In this document: in pieces, positions 22,136 to 34,033 of the stretch | Layout: each line of letters begins with the position of its first letter | Position numbering within the stretch: position 1 is the stretch's first letter | Source of the DNA: Linum tenue | Lineage: Eukaryota > Streptophyta > Magnoliopsida > Malpighiales > Linaceae | Direction: 5' to 3' | Assembly: GCA_946122785.1 (NCBI GenBank) | Contig: CAMGYJ010000008.1 | Coordinates: 58,448,877 to 58,512,876 of the forward strand | DNA: 64,000 nucleotides | Position numbers and translations under genes: made by a program | Notes under the pieces: generated by a model | What the model saw: only the letters and a program-made list of their open reading frames with translations | Database searches by the model: none | Told to the model about the DNA's origin: nothing

Positions 22136-22599
22136 AACTGGATCCGGCAGCACCCTTGTTACGTAGATGCGCCGTAGGGGCGGAATGCTACGTTCTGGAT
22201 TTTACTTCTCCGGACTTTTGGATACGTTGCTCGATGCTCTCGAGTAGAGGATCTCCTTAATGGCGAGAACAACCCAACATAGCTACGAAACTACTAAATT
22301 GAACGAAAGTAATAATCAAAGCAACAAAACATAAATTGGGTTCCAATCTTCTCATGACATTAAACGAACGAAACAAGTACACATTTATAGGCTTAGAAGC
22401 CTCTAACCTTTTCCCATCTAGAATATAAATCCTACTCTGCTAAGGACACGACAAACAATAACCTAAACCAACTTGAACAAGGAAAACATTAATTAACACA
22501 ATAATAAATAAGACCCAATAATATCCAAATACGAACTAATAAGAAAGATACGCAAGCCAAGTAATTAATGAAATGCTACGATAGCTCGATCTCGTAACA

Positions 22600-23005
22600 A
22601 CCCTTGCTGGAGCAGATCGAGGAATTCGAAGCAGTCGAGATCCGCCGGGAGGCGTCGGCGGCGGAATTGTTCCTGTTTCGGAATCCTTTTTGGAATCGGT
22701 ACCTTTCCATCTCGATCCCTTTCCCGTCCCCATCAAAACCCCTTGTACCCCCAGATACTTCAGAAGCTCGCTCTCGTCGCCCTCTCTCCTTGCAAACCCT
22801 CAATAGTCAATTCCACCGCCGCCCTCATCACCCTCATCGAGTCCCATCAAACCGAACTCGCCCTCGTCGACTGTCGGTCAAATCTTCATCAAACCATCAG
22901 GCCCCGTTGTGGAAGAGGAATCGATTGGACAAGACTAACCTCGAGGAGCTGGACTTCACCGTCGACAAAGTCTATCCCCAGTCACGTATCAGGAACACCT
23001 GAAGC
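22600..23005. other. GC-rich coding-like stretch inside the Pack-MULE-like element
   Basis: Open on both strands (plus 22604-23002; minus 22576-22803) with codon-like composition and many CG dinucleotides. I cannot match either strand to a family. Probably another captured fragment. Confidence 0.3.
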
Positions 23006-23382
23006 TGGGGCGGAGAGAAGAAGTCTCCTCCTGGGAATCGTAGCAGCCGCCGGCGAATTTCGCGGCCGACGTATGACCGTCTTCCTTCCCTAGTTTATTT
23101 TTTCTATTTTTTTATTTTAGTTTATTGTAATTTACAAATATGAGGTGGAAATTAAAAAAAATTAAATTAAATTTTTTTATTATTTTGTAGTTGACACGTC
23201 AGTTATTTAACGTCAACTCTCAAAGTTGACTGCTACGTCGGATAAAGTTAACGGTGACTAACAGAGAGTGACTAAACTTGAACTGTTAAACAAATCTTAG
23301 TGACCATGAATGGAATAAACTAATTTTAGTGGCAAACGTGAAATTTTTTAGTAATTCCAGTGACCAAACTTGCAATTTACCC

Positions 23383-24690
23383 AAAAAATATATCAAATTT
23401 CTCATTCTCTCGTACATACAAATATAGAATTTCCCTTACTCAGATACACAAAAGCATATTTTAGGTAGTTAGCATAATGTGTTCTTGCACATATTGGATA
23501 TAGGGTGACTTTGAAAAATACTAGGGAAACAGTTATGGTGGAGATGTGGGGGAATACCTACTCAACCCCATCGCCATGAACAACAAGCTCTTATTACAAG
23601 CTTCGATCCCTGTTTAAACAGTTCACTCACTCTCGCCACATTCACTTATATCATATACCTTTTTAAAAAGATTTACTAAAATTTCATGGTTGGTTTGTTG
23701 TTGTTACTCAATCCTGGCTTTAAGAACTTTTTCTCCGCATTTTATGGATGATATGTGCATGTCAATTATTCATTTTAGGTTTCGAGTCTTTTGGTGAAAA
23801 TGGAATCCGGATTGGTGGCTCAGGGTCTTTCTCTTAGTCACGTGGCTAAGCAAAAAAACAACAAAATAGTTTTTTTTATAAGAAATAACGAAAGTAGTTT
23901 TCACTTTCATCATGTTTAATACAACTTAATTACATCAAGGGTTGGGTAGTTGATATGCAAGTAGATAGCGTATTAGTACTACTTACTTTAAGAGTATTAT
24001 AGTAACTATCTCTCTCCCTTTCTCTTTCCCTTCCTTTCTTCTCTCCTTACATTTACGTTTCTTTTCTATATTTTATTTACAAATTACAGTTTTGATAGCT
24101 GAATTTAATAGATATTAATATTTAGTGGCTAAAATTATTTTTTTTACATTTGATTCTAAATATATTAATGTAAAATTACATTTAGTGCCTGAAATTTTTA
24201 TTTCTTATATTTTGGTACCTAAACTTTTTAAATTTACAAACAGGTCCACTGCTAAGAAACTTCTGGTTTGCTTTAAAAGCTTCTGGCCTACTTTGCGGTT
24301 CTTGCCTATTTCGGTGGTGCCCCTCTCTTACTCACATTTAATGCACAAAAAAACGGATGGTCCGATCTCTCCTTCTCCTTTTTTTTATAATACCTAGCGT
24401 GCCCCTCCTCTCATTGCCTCTCACTATTTGTGGTCAACTCATTTAAATAAAACATCATCCAAACGAAATGTCCTATTGATTAGAGCTAGTGTTAGCACAT
24501 GCTAGCGTGCTAGCCTTACCCGGGCTAGATACTTTACCCAATAAATGAATTAAAATTCAAATGATTTTATTTCAAAAGTAGACTCGATGGAAAAGAAAAG
24601 GGTAGGGGGGCTAAAGATAAAAAAAATTTATTAAAATGTCCCAAAACATTAGTTTCTCTCAACGACCTGTCCTACACATACCTACTTGTT
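23383..24690. other. Intergenic, no gene seen
   Basis: Low-GC sequence with scattered poly-T runs. The stretch 24130-24240 repeats the phrase style of 59330-59400 (AAATTTTTATTTTTGCAATT, TACCTAAACTTTT), hinting at a shared non-coding repeat, but I cannot define ends. Confidence 0.35.
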
Positions 24691-24735
24691 TTTAAAAAAA
24701 GATAATCATGTATTGATTCCGAAAAACCTAGATAG

Positions 24736-25068
24736 TTACATCGTAGAATTTAGCCAGGCTAGAAAATCAAACAAATGACTTGTAGTCGGGTACAAAGAAA
24801 GGGCCTTTCGAGCCACCAAATGGGCCACCCTATTGTTATGCCGTCCTACAAATCTAACAGTAAACCTCGTATGGATGGTGAAGCAACGCACAATTTCTTC
24901 GAGAATAGCTCCCATTCGACTATCGCTGGTATCTGACCGAGCGATCTTTTCAATGATCACCTTTGCATCTCCCTCAAACCAAACTTTCGTGGAACCATGA
25001 TTTATGCACCATAAAATCGCTTCACGGAGAACAAGTAATTCAACTACCATGCGATCATCAATAACCAT
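24736..25068 (-). pseudogene. LINE RNase H-like (RVT_3) domain
   Basis: Reads ELLVLREAILWCINHGSTKV, WFEGDAKVIIEKIARSD and FVGRHNNRVAHLVARKALSL. These are the catalytic-domain blocks (the ExxA helix, the FEGDA strand and the N-xVAHxLA end) of RNase H at the end of plant L1 LINEs. An in-frame stop at 25069-25071 separates it from the preceding segment. Confidence 0.8.
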
Positions 25069-25071
25069 GAA

Positions 25072-26222
25072 CTAAACCCCGTGAGCAAGAAGGATTTCCC
25101 GGGCTTGGTTCAGAATAACCATCCCGCCTGCCGAATGGGATCCCCTCCTAGTCGCACCATCCCACATACAAACAACAGAAGCAGGCTCAGATGAACATAA
25201 ATGCTGCATGGGAGGGATGGGAGGTTGTGGAACATTGTCCCTCAGTAAGCTTACCAATTCCTCATATTGTTGGTTCAATTGTCGCATCAAGGCAGGGAAG
25301 CCAAACTGTTTGCCCTCGAAGACTACCCAGTTTCGAGACCGCCAGATACGCCAAAGAACGATGACAACTTTCATGAACAACGAAGGTTGATGAATGATTG
25401 CCATCAAATTCTTGAGGAACAGTGGGAATGTATCACGAGGCAACCCTTGCCCAAGATATTCCAAACCAGAATAGTCCCAAAGGGCCCGTGCTACCGGACA
25501 ATCTAGGAATAAGTGTTCCATTGTTTCCTCTTAGGCCCAACAGACAGGACAGCTGGAAAGCACCAGAACCTTCTTCCCAATTAGCGCTTCCGTAGTTGGC
25601 AGAATGCGGTTAATGCCAGACAAAAACTTTCAACTTGGGCGGGATATTCTCTTCCCATAAATGAATCCAACTAGCTCTATCCATCCAGCTCACCGTGGAT
25701 CGCTAGCATCCCCTACGCTTATCGAAAAGCACCACAAAATGATAGGCTAATTTAACAGTGAAGATCCCCTCAGTCGTAGCATGTCATATAAGCTTATCTT
25801 CTACATTCTGCCTAGGTAGGGGAATAGCTTTGATAGCCTAACAAGTGGGTGGATCAAACCACTGACTAAGTTTCAAGTTACACCCCTCTCCCTTGGACAT
25901 ATAACCTCATCTACCCGGGGAACTTTGGGGATTATAAATCGGCTTCTCTAGTTGCAACCGTGGAATCCCGTTGGAGTGTAAGAGAGAAGCGGTTTGGCCA
26001 TTGCCAATTTGCCATCTCAATCCTAGTTCCAATAGTTCCCTGCCATATACGTTGCCAACCCCAAGAAGGGCGCGAGCGAGGTTTAGCAGAAAGGAAGGTC
26101 CCCAAAGGAAAATACTTGCATTTATACACTTGGGCTAACAAAGAGTAGGGTTCATTAAGAATGCGCCAACCGATTTTGGCTAAGAGAGTCTGGTTAAAAT
26201 GCTCAAACCTTCTAAACCCCAT
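25072..26222 (-). pseudogene. LINE linker and zinc-binding (zf-RVT) region, broken
   Basis: Frame 25932-26222 begins MGFRRFEHFNQTLLAKIGWR and continues with YKCKYFP, the segment that follows the reverse transcriptase in plant LINEs. Frame 25072-25521 carries MEHLFLDCPVARALWDYSGL, the end of the zf-RVT domain, then VVIVLWRIWRSRNWVVFEGK. Stops and frame changes separate the two. Confidence 0.75.
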
Positions 26223-26446
26223 CCTCCCTCATGCTTACCGTGACACATAGAACGCCACGATATCCATCGAATCCTCTATTGTCCCTCCTCCACAACCCAC
26301 CAAAATCTGGCCACATGTTTGTTCAAAAGACGGCACAGAGAAAGGGGTAGTTTGAAACAGGACATAATGTGCAATGCCAACGCTAAAGCAATTGATTTAA
26401 TCAGGGTTTCTTTAGAAGCCCAAGACAACGTGCTTTGTTTCCAACC

Positions 26447-27741
26447 TTAGAGATGATCCAACATCTTTTCCTCTAAATATCGGAATGTGGCAATTTTCGA
26501 GGGTGCAAGCAGAGTAGGTAGCCCCATATACTTATCCTGAATTTTTAGAGCCCCCACACCTAGAATCTGAGCTAGAAGCTCTTGATCCGGGGAACCAATG
26601 TTCTTGCTGAAGCAGACTGCCGATTTGGCCAAGTTCACCCGTTGGCCACTCAGTTCCTCATATTCATTTGACACCTATCAAATTTTCAAATTCCTGAAGG
26701 GAACCACGGAGAAACAAATAAGAATCATATGCAAAAAAACAAATAAGAGATCTGAGGCGCGCGAGGGGCTACTTTTACTCCTTCAAGTTTGCCTTCTGCA
26801 ATTTCTTTTCTGAGGAGGACCGCAAATCCCTCTGTACAGATAACAAACAAGAGAGGAGAAAGAGGATCCCCTTGTCGGAGCCCTCTTGGAAGGCGAGAAG
26901 AAGCCTGACGGGGTTTCATTCATAAGGACTGAATAAGAAGTTGATCGGAGACATTCATGTATCCAATCTCTCCAAACCGAGTTAAAGCCCATTTTCTCCA
27001 AAACTGCAAGCAGAAAGGGCCATTCGACTCTATCATAGGACTTTTCCACGTCAACCTTCAGAGCCATGTACCCTTTCTTACCACGAGTTTTTATTTTCAA
27101 GTAGTGCATTAACTCATGTCCCAGGAGGACATTATAAACTATCTGCCTCTCGCGAATGAGCGCATTCTCCCCTTCCGGATTTGAGGGAGTAGACAAGCCA
27201 ACCTTTTAACCATGATTTTAGTAATGATTTTATACACAAATTGGCAGAGACTGATTGGTCGTAACTGTTTCACGGTCTCCCCGCTATCTACCTTAGGGAT
27301 TAATGTCAACCACGCGTGATTGAAGCTCTGGAGCATCCTACCTGTTCAGAAGAACGAGCATACTGCTTCAATCGCCGAAGTTTCCACAATATCCCAAAAG
27401 GATTTAAAAAATATCCCCGTGAACCCATCTAATCCCGGAGACTGTTTTGATCCCATAGAGAAGACCGTTCTTCTAACTTCACTAGGCAGGACCTCCGTCA
27501 AAAGAATGGTGTTCATTTCCGGTGTAACACTATGAGCAATGGGGAGTTTCGCCACTCGATCAGTCATGTTCAACACCTGGTTCTCCGAGGTGAATGATAT
27601 TTTGATAGAACGAACCGACCATTTCATCTTTCCCATTTTCCTCCGTGATCCATTCCCCATTCCCGTTGCGGAGTCCATGCACAAAATTTCGTCTCCTACG
27701 GGCCCTTGGGACTGTATGGAAGTACGAAGTATTCTTATCAC
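26447..27741 (-). pseudogene. LINE reverse transcriptase, frameshifted
   Basis: The domain blocks are clear but spread over several frames: SPGLDGFTGIFFKSFWD (27346-27741), NHAWLTLIPKVDSGETVKQL and RPISLCQFVYKIITKIMVKR (27139-27336), ALKVDVEKSYDRVEWPFL (first catalytic Asp region, 26783-27196), LPRGLRQGDPLSPLLFVICT (26725-26919) and YEELSGQRVNLAKSAVCFS (26447-26674). At 26725-26750 the FADD catalytic motif is lost through an extra T in a T run and an Asp-to-Tyr codon change. Confidence 0.85.
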
Positions 27742-27932
27742 CCTTTTTCAACCACATGACTCGAGACTTTTGCTGCTAGTAAATCTCCTCCGCTTCCCAT
27801 TGCCTACTTAATTTCGTCTGAAGGATCCTCACCTCCTCCCAATCAATAGGGTGGAAAGATTTTATTTGGTCAGTTTCAGCTTGGAAATTTTTGATGTTAC
27901 AGAGAGAGTTGGTAGTACCCGCCCTACTCCAA

Positions 27933-28445
27933 TCATAGAGCAGGTGACGAAGCTTTTTTTAGCTTTTCCCAAAGTTGGTACATCGGAGTTCCATGGATGG
28001 ATTTCTGCCAAACATAGGAAACCATAGCCCTTACCTCTAGATTCTCCGCCCATCTAGCATCAAATCGAAAAATGGGCTTACTATTCCGGACATAGGAATT
28101 ATCTGATAAAAGTAAGGCATGATGATCAGATCCCTGGTTCTTAAAATGTTTGACAAAGGTGTCCGGGAATTTATCTACCCACAGTTGCGAGCAAAGAGCC
28201 CTGTCTAGCCTTTCGCGGACACACGCATACCCCATACGTTTGTTTGTCCAGGTAAACGGATCACCTTGATACCCAAGATCATGAAGACCAATATCCTGAA
28301 CAAACTCGCGCAGGCTAGTTGCATGGATAGGATTCCATGGAGTACCACCATCCTTCTCACTCTCATGAAGAGTAGTATTAATCAATTGGAATATTAGAAA
28401 AAGGTCAACAGAGTTCACAAACTTCTTCCTTGTCCCGAAATTCAA
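27933..28445 (-). pseudogene. LINE endonuclease domain, C-terminal half
   Basis: Reads SLREFVQDIGLHDLGYQGDP, FTWTNKRMGYACVRERLDRA, then FPDTFVKHFKNQGSDHHALL. The SDHH block is the conserved end of the endonuclease/exonuclease/phosphatase fold in plant LINEs. Upstream catalytic residues (the N and E motifs) are missing because the copy is truncated near 28450. Confidence 0.8.
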
Positions 28446-28450
28446 TATCT

Positions 28451-29506
28451 ACGACTAGAGTGCCTCTCGTCTCCAAATTTGGCCAACCCAATGCTCTGTC
28501 CTATTATTCACCACTTTTGACCGCTAAACAACCAAAACCACGTCGACATATGTACTACTTAATTCACCTCTCGTTTGTATCTAATTTAGATCGGCCCAAC
28601 CTCGCAATATATTAAATTGTTATGAACACACAAAATGCCTAGATGTTCTAAGCGCTAGGCAGGATCCCAACGCCTACCTAGCGTCTTCTTGAAACTTGAT
28701 ATATTGTAGTACTTCTCCATATATCTCTTTGCAAATTCGATTCTGGTTTGAATTTGCGTCTTCAATTCTCAGTTAGTAGGTGGAGGCTTTAGATTCGTGG
28801 ATGGACGATTGGAGATTAGAACGAGGTATAGTCTAACTCTGATATGAGAGAAGATAGGGTTAGGTAACTAAAATAAAAAATTGTGTAAAAAATAATTAGA
28901 GTGCTTATAGTAGTCAAAATCGGTATTTTACGTGAAATTAAAAATTGAGGTAAAATCGTAAAATCTTATGATTTTGAGGTCCATATAAAAACGAAAATGG
29001 GATAATATTAATAAGTAAAATCATGAATAACACAAACACACATTACACTTACAATGATAATTTCTCAAGATTAATGTTTCAATTTATCGAGGTTAATATT
29101 GTGAAGTGGTGAATCGATAATGATTGATACATTGATGTGAAGTGATGATGATCGATGGTGGTTAGTGTGAGAGAAATAGATGATGTTGGTGGAGGAGAAG
29201 CAAAAGAGACATAATTTTTCAAATTCTAAGGAAAATAAGTAAAATTGACCCAAAAATTTGATCGTAAAATCATAAAATTTTAAAGATTGAAAGATTTAAA
29301 TCGTAAATAGTGTGTGATTTTGACTTCCTTAAATTTTATAGTGAAATCAGGATCAGAATAGGTATGTAAAACCCTAAAATCTCCAATGATTCACAACCAC
29401 GCAACTCAAGGCAAGAATCTTCCCTCGCCGTTCATCTTTGATCACAGAGATGAGATAGTAGTGGCGATAATCTTCATCGGAGATGGAAGGCAGTTGGAGA
29501 GAGAGG
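28451..29506. other. Intergenic, no gene seen
   Basis: Mostly AT-rich. Around 28635-28690 lie GCCTAG/CTAGGC-type short inverted words, but I could not delimit an element. Confidence 0.35.
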
Positions 29507-29969
29507 ATAGGAAGCAAGGTTGTCAACCGGGGTCTACCTGCCGGTTGGCCCATTTTGACCCTGATCCTGTAAGAAAAATGGGTTGTACACACCCATCAAG
29601 TCGACTTGCTAGGTTGGAGGTTGCACATTGTCGATTTCCCTTTGGTTTACAAAGTTCGTCTATTTTCTGATTTTTCCTTTTCGCCTAATCCTATCTTTGA
29701 AATTCTAAGTTGAACATTTGAATATTAATAATAAATAAGTGTATGCAAATTTTCAATGTATGTTGGATTCAAGCACGACATGTTATTTTGGTGTAATGTC
29801 ATATGTTATTACTCACATTGTTATATGAGATTTGATATAATTTATAAATGCATGAACAATATAATTTATTTTTCATATATTCGGACTAAAGTGGTGAGAC
29901 CATTAATCCTGAACTCACTTGATTGACCAAGCCAATGGGCTTAACTAGGTTGACAACCTTGGTAGGAAG
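29507..29969. mobile_element. hAT-like MITE
   Basis: Body 29515-29961 (447 bp). The termini CAAGGTTGTCAACC and the complement of CAAGGTTGTCAACC are exact inverted copies. The flanks are ATAGGAAG (29507-29514) and GTAGGAAG (29962-29969), an 8-bp duplication with one change. There is no coding content of its own. Confidence 0.8.
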
Positions 29970-30663
29970 TGGTGTAAATATTTCCAATGTGAATCGAGGA
30001 GAAAAGGTTAGGCCTTTTTATCTTTTATTTTTATCATTTTGAAATGGATCATATGGGTTTTTATCATTTAAGGCTGAATGAGTTTTTAGGTATAGTTGTG
30101 TTGTGGCATAGCTCGACCTGACTTCTTGATCCTCTATGCAAATTGATCAGCCCACGTTGGGTCGAGCTCGTGGATTTAAGGACCGAACTTTTCATAATAT
30201 GTAACTTGTACTAGCCGTGTATTTTCTAATTTATGAAATATGTTTTCAAATTTCAATTTAATTTTAAAAGTGGACACCCATTAGTAAAATTTCTAGATCC
30301 ATCACTAACTATATATAACTCTTTCCAATCCTGATTTGTTATCAAATATTACCAATGCCGTAGCCAGAATATTATATAAAGTGGATTCGATTTTTTTAAA
30401 AGAAAAAATTATTGTAAGAAAGATTTAGACCACTCAACATGTCACACAACATGTTCTCATATTTAAAAAAAATTAAGATGCATTAATATTATATTAATCT
30501 CGATTTATCATATCAAATAATCATTCATGATTTTGTTACTCATTTTTTGTTAAATTGTATTTTTCATGTAGCTCATTGCAAATGTCTTTTCAACACTTGC
30601 AATGGAGTCTTAGGTAGCAACCACACTAAGTTACTTCTTTCAATAACCATGATTCTAAAAACT
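29970..30663. other. Intergenic, no gene seen
   Basis: AT-rich, without a coding frame or repeat I can define. Confidence 0.4.
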
Positions 30664-30701
30664 TAAGGGGTCGTTTGGATGGGTTTTAAATTGGATGATG
30701 G

Positions 30702-30951
30702 TAGGGGTGGGCAATGGGTTGGTCCATAACGGACCACACCGAATTGAATATAATATGATTCGGTCCTTGGTTCTATGAATTTTAAAAATACTGCGAAAAA
30801 TGGACCGAATTTACATTTGAAAAAAAATGGACCAAAGCGGACCGAATGCACTATTGGTCTGATTCTTGATCCGAAGATATCTTTCACTTAGGACTGCGAT
30901 TCTTTTGAGTTTGGTCTGATCTGATCAGTACCGGACCGATGCCCACCCCTA
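30702..30951. mobile_element. hAT-type MITE nested in the PIF/Harbinger-like element
   Basis: 250 bp. The ends TAGGGGTGGGCAATGGG and the complement of TAGGGGTGGGCATCGG share the 12-base core of the MITE at 19778-20476. The flanking 8-mers GATGATGG and GCTTATGG agree at six of eight positions, a decayed TSD. The interior has CGGACCGAA-type words in both orientations. Confidence 0.75.
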
Positions 30952-31790
30952 GCTTATGGGTAATTTGGATATGGGTTATTTCTAAATACACGTTCTTGCG
31001 ATATTCAAAATAACTGGGGGTTACCCAGTTATTCTGGAATAATGCGTTTTGCGTTAAAGCGAACCCATTATACCCCTCGCCTCTATCCTCTATCCTCTCA
31101 CCTTCCTTCTTCCGTTTTTCTTCTGCTTCTTCGATTTTTCTGCCCGAAAGCAAAATCGATTGAGTGGAAGTTGTTTCTTTTGTAAATTTTGGATTACTCT
31201 CTTAATGTAGATTAGATTGCGTAGGCGAAAGCATAGGTTGCGACAAATAGAGAAGACCCAGATTTAGATGGCGACGGCGAACAGATGGGCGAAGGGATAG
31301 ATAGCACCATGGCTCAACGGTGATCCAGATCTGGATTCTCGCCGATCAAAATATCTGGTTTACTTTTGCTTTTTCCTTTTCCCTTTTTCGTCTCCTTGTT
31401 CTCATCTCGTTCTCTCCGAAACTGCTCTAAGGCCAACTTCAATGCAAGTCTCCAAATTTGGGGACCTTCATCTCCAAATTTGGGGATTGTCCCCATTCTC
31501 TTCATTTTAGCTCCAATGCTACCATCTCCAAATTTGGGAATCTTCCTTTTTTTTCTAATTTTTCTTTACTTAAAAATGTATTTATGATCATCTTAATATA
31601 ATTTTTCATGTTAATTTTTGTACAGTTGTCATCATTTTTAAATACAAATTTTTTCATAGAATTTTTTCAAATTTCGAGACCGGATTTTTTTGGCAAAAAA
31701 TGATTGACCTAATTTGGTTTTACTCACAACTTGAAAATGATAAAGCAGAAAGAGTTCACATAATAGTTCAAATGATACAACTCAGAGGTT

Positions 31791-31910
31791 ACACACAACA
31801 CTTGATAATGATAAAGTTTAAAGATCACACACAACACTTGAAAATGATAAAACTTAAAGATTACACACAACACTTGAAAATGATAAAACTTATAAATTAC
31901 ACAACACTTC
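31791..31910. repeat. Tandem repeat, 36-bp unit, three copies plus a partial
   Basis: Units start at 31791, 31827 and 31863 with ACACACAACACTTGAAAATG (first copy GATAATG), and a fourth starts with ACACAACACTTC. The unit length is a multiple of three and the array is open in one frame (31700-31933). Confidence 0.85.
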
Positions 31911-33047
31911 AAATTATTCAAGAACACATTTAAAAGAGTTTACACACAACTTCAAGATCATAAACATAAATTTTAAATAGAATGAATTTAATCTAAGTGA
32001 TTTTATAAGATAAATATACTTTTACATATTTTGAAGACATCAAATTAATCCCAAATTTTACAATTAACCATTATTTTCACTAATTAAATCACCATTAATT
32101 AAACTACTACTTAAAAACCATTAATTAATTAAACAATCATTAATTAAACCAACAACCATAATTAATTTAAAAACAAAAAAGAAAAGTAAAGAGTTTGGCG
32201 TGGTTGTGGTGGGCCCAGCTACTTTCCTCTCCCATGAATTGCCAAAACCTATGACTGGTAACAGCAATTCAAGGAGATGGAGCGGATAGGAAAGAGGAAG
32301 AAGAAATAATAATAAACGTTGTTTATTAACTAAGGTAGTTAACCATGTGATATGTTTTTATTGGAGCGGAGTACCAGCTGTATAAAATGATGTGGTCAGC
32401 CCGGACTAGCCAAGAATTCCTCTATTTGCAGAATCCATTGAAGTCAGCCTAATCTGGCTTTATTCTTCTTGTTCTTTCCATCCTTACTCAGTATAGAGGG
32501 AAAGCAACTGAGAAGGGAAATGGAATTAGAGTGGGAGAGGGGAATCATCATCAATTGAAGAGAACGGCGCGACGCAAGCTGTGTCACAGTGGCGACGATG
32601 ACGACAGGGATGGATTTTTGTGATTTTGTTCTAGTGGTTACATCTAGTTGCAGAGGCTGAATTTTTTAGGTTTTGGGTTGATAGATTGGTGGTTTGGTGA
32701 GGTGGATTGATGCTTTTGTTTTGCAAAGAGGGAAGTAGTGCTGGGAATTTGGATGGGGCAAGGTGTGCGCCGGCGGCCAGGGTAGGCTATCTATTGCTCT
32801 GCTTTCAGGCGGTGGTAAACTGGTAATAGATGATGATAGGGAAAAGGAGCCCAGAAGAAGGGCATTGAAATACTTTTTGTTTTTTCTAATGAAATACCAC
32901 ATCCAAATAACTCTTTTAATCAAACAAAATAATTAAAATTAAAATACCACATGTCAATCACAAATAACTCTGAAATACTGGGGGAAAAAGCATTATTTGG
33001 GTCTACAAATACCACACTGCCAATAAACTCATTCAAACGACCCCTAA

Positions 33048-33739
33048 GAATTCTATTTAGTTTTAGATAATCTCTGGTGAACTAGTAATCTAGTTGAGGT
33101 TCAAAATCTAAATTTGTAATAAGAGAACTCATTGTAGGATAAAAGGAATCTAGTGAGTTTCAATAAAAGCAGGATTTTGTGAAAGAAGAGGAATAAGATT
33201 AAGAATATACTATAGAGCCTATACTATATAGTAATCAAATAGTAACATTATACACATTTTCTCCTTGGCATGACCTTCTTTTCCCAAACCAAAGGACTAT
33301 CATCCCATTTATGGGCTAATATTCATGGAGCTCTTTATGGGCTAAAAAATTAGAGTTGTTAATTGTCGCCCTAATTTTATAATCGCCCTAACTTACAGAT
33401 TATTGTTGCATCTTTACCCATCATTGTTTTTTATTAAAATTTTTTTATTATATAAAACACAAATCATATTATAATTGACATTAGCAACTATCTGTGATTC
33501 CCACCACCTCCGACCTGGCCTCGCCGGTCGCCATCCACCATTCCAACAGAGGAAAGGAACCCGAGAGCCAATTTTCCAATGTTACTACCTGCAACTGAAT
33601 TCGGGAGAGGTAGATGATAGTGGCCACGAGTAGGGTGAGATATCCATACAGAACGTACCAATTCCGCATCGACTCTCACGAATACAACCAATTTCTTATC
33701 CCTATTGATGGTCGTTTTCAGCCTTATATGATTAACAGA
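33048..33739. other. Intergenic, no gene seen
   Basis: No coding frame with recognisable content. The small frames at 33480-33690 are two overlapping readings of the same GC-richer patch. Confidence 0.35.
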
Positions 33740-33744
33740 TTATC

Positions 33745-34002
33745 TGTAACAATTAGGATTGGTTTGTAGAAAAATGTTAGTTGGGGTGTGATCTGTAATT
33801 AGCCCTTGACTATATAAAGGGGAATTGTGTTGTAAAGGAGATTATCGAATATCATAATACAGAACTACTTTCTTCTTCCTTCCTTCCCTCTTCTCCTTCT
33901 TCCTCCTCTCTGCTATTGCTTTTCCTTCTTTCCCTGTTCAATCTCTTCTACATCCCTTCTCCCTTATCGCCGAGAATCGATCCATCAAAGCTGAACGCTA
34001 CA
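33745..34002 (+). repeat. LTR 1 of the tandem array
   Basis: 258 bp, from TGTAACAATTAGGATTGG to GCTGAACGCTACA. Contains a TATA box TATATAAAGG at 33811-33820 followed by a long CT-rich tract. Confidence 0.88.
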
Positions 34003-34033
34003 AATTGGTATCAGAGCCTTTTTCTTGGCAAAA

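Larger units (their letters stand above)
20781..23382. mobile_element. Pack-MULE-like element carrying host gene fragments
   Basis: The terminal repeats are inverted and about 230-240 bp long: left from 20781 (GGCTAAATTGCAAGTTTGGT), right ending 23382 (complement of GGGTAAATTGCAAGTTTGGT). Inner shared blocks include GTTGACCGTTAAATAA-like and ACGTGACAAATAAAAAATAA-like sequence. A TSD of about 8-9 bp is plausible (GAAAAATAT at 20771-20779 against AAAAAATAT at 23383-23391). No transposase is seen. The interior is GC-rich compared with its surroundings and holds pieces of an FAD monooxygenase gene in both orientations plus a further coding-like stretch (22600-23000). This is the Pack-MULE pattern of acquired gene fragments. 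Confidence 0.8.
24700..28450 (-). mobile_element. L1-type LINE, 5'-truncated and inactivated
   Basis: The minus strand shows, in order, the end of an apurinic endonuclease domain (28445-27933), a reverse transcriptase (27741-26447), a zinc-finger/linker part (26222-25072) and an RNase H tail (25068-24736), then a short 3' region to about 24700. The 5' half of the endonuclease and any ORF1 are absent, as expected of a truncated copy. Frames change several times and the reverse transcriptase catalytic motif is altered, so it is dead. Confidence 0.88.
30664..33047. mobile_element. PIF/Harbinger-like non-autonomous element
   Basis: Body 30667-33044 (2378 bp). The left end GGGGTCGTTTGGATGGGTTT is matched by the inverted right end, whose complement reads GGGGTCGTTTGAATGAGTTT. 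Both sides carry the 3-bp target TAA (30664-30666 and 33045-33047). A G-rich TIR with a TWA target is the PIF/Harbinger pattern. No transposase is visible. A hAT MITE is nested near its left end, and a 36-bp tandem repeat lies in its middle. Confidence 0.65.

Noticed and set aside
33480..33691. Overlapping open frames of 62-67 codons on the minus strand
   Set aside because: Two frames of the same short GC-richer patch with no recognisable protein content.
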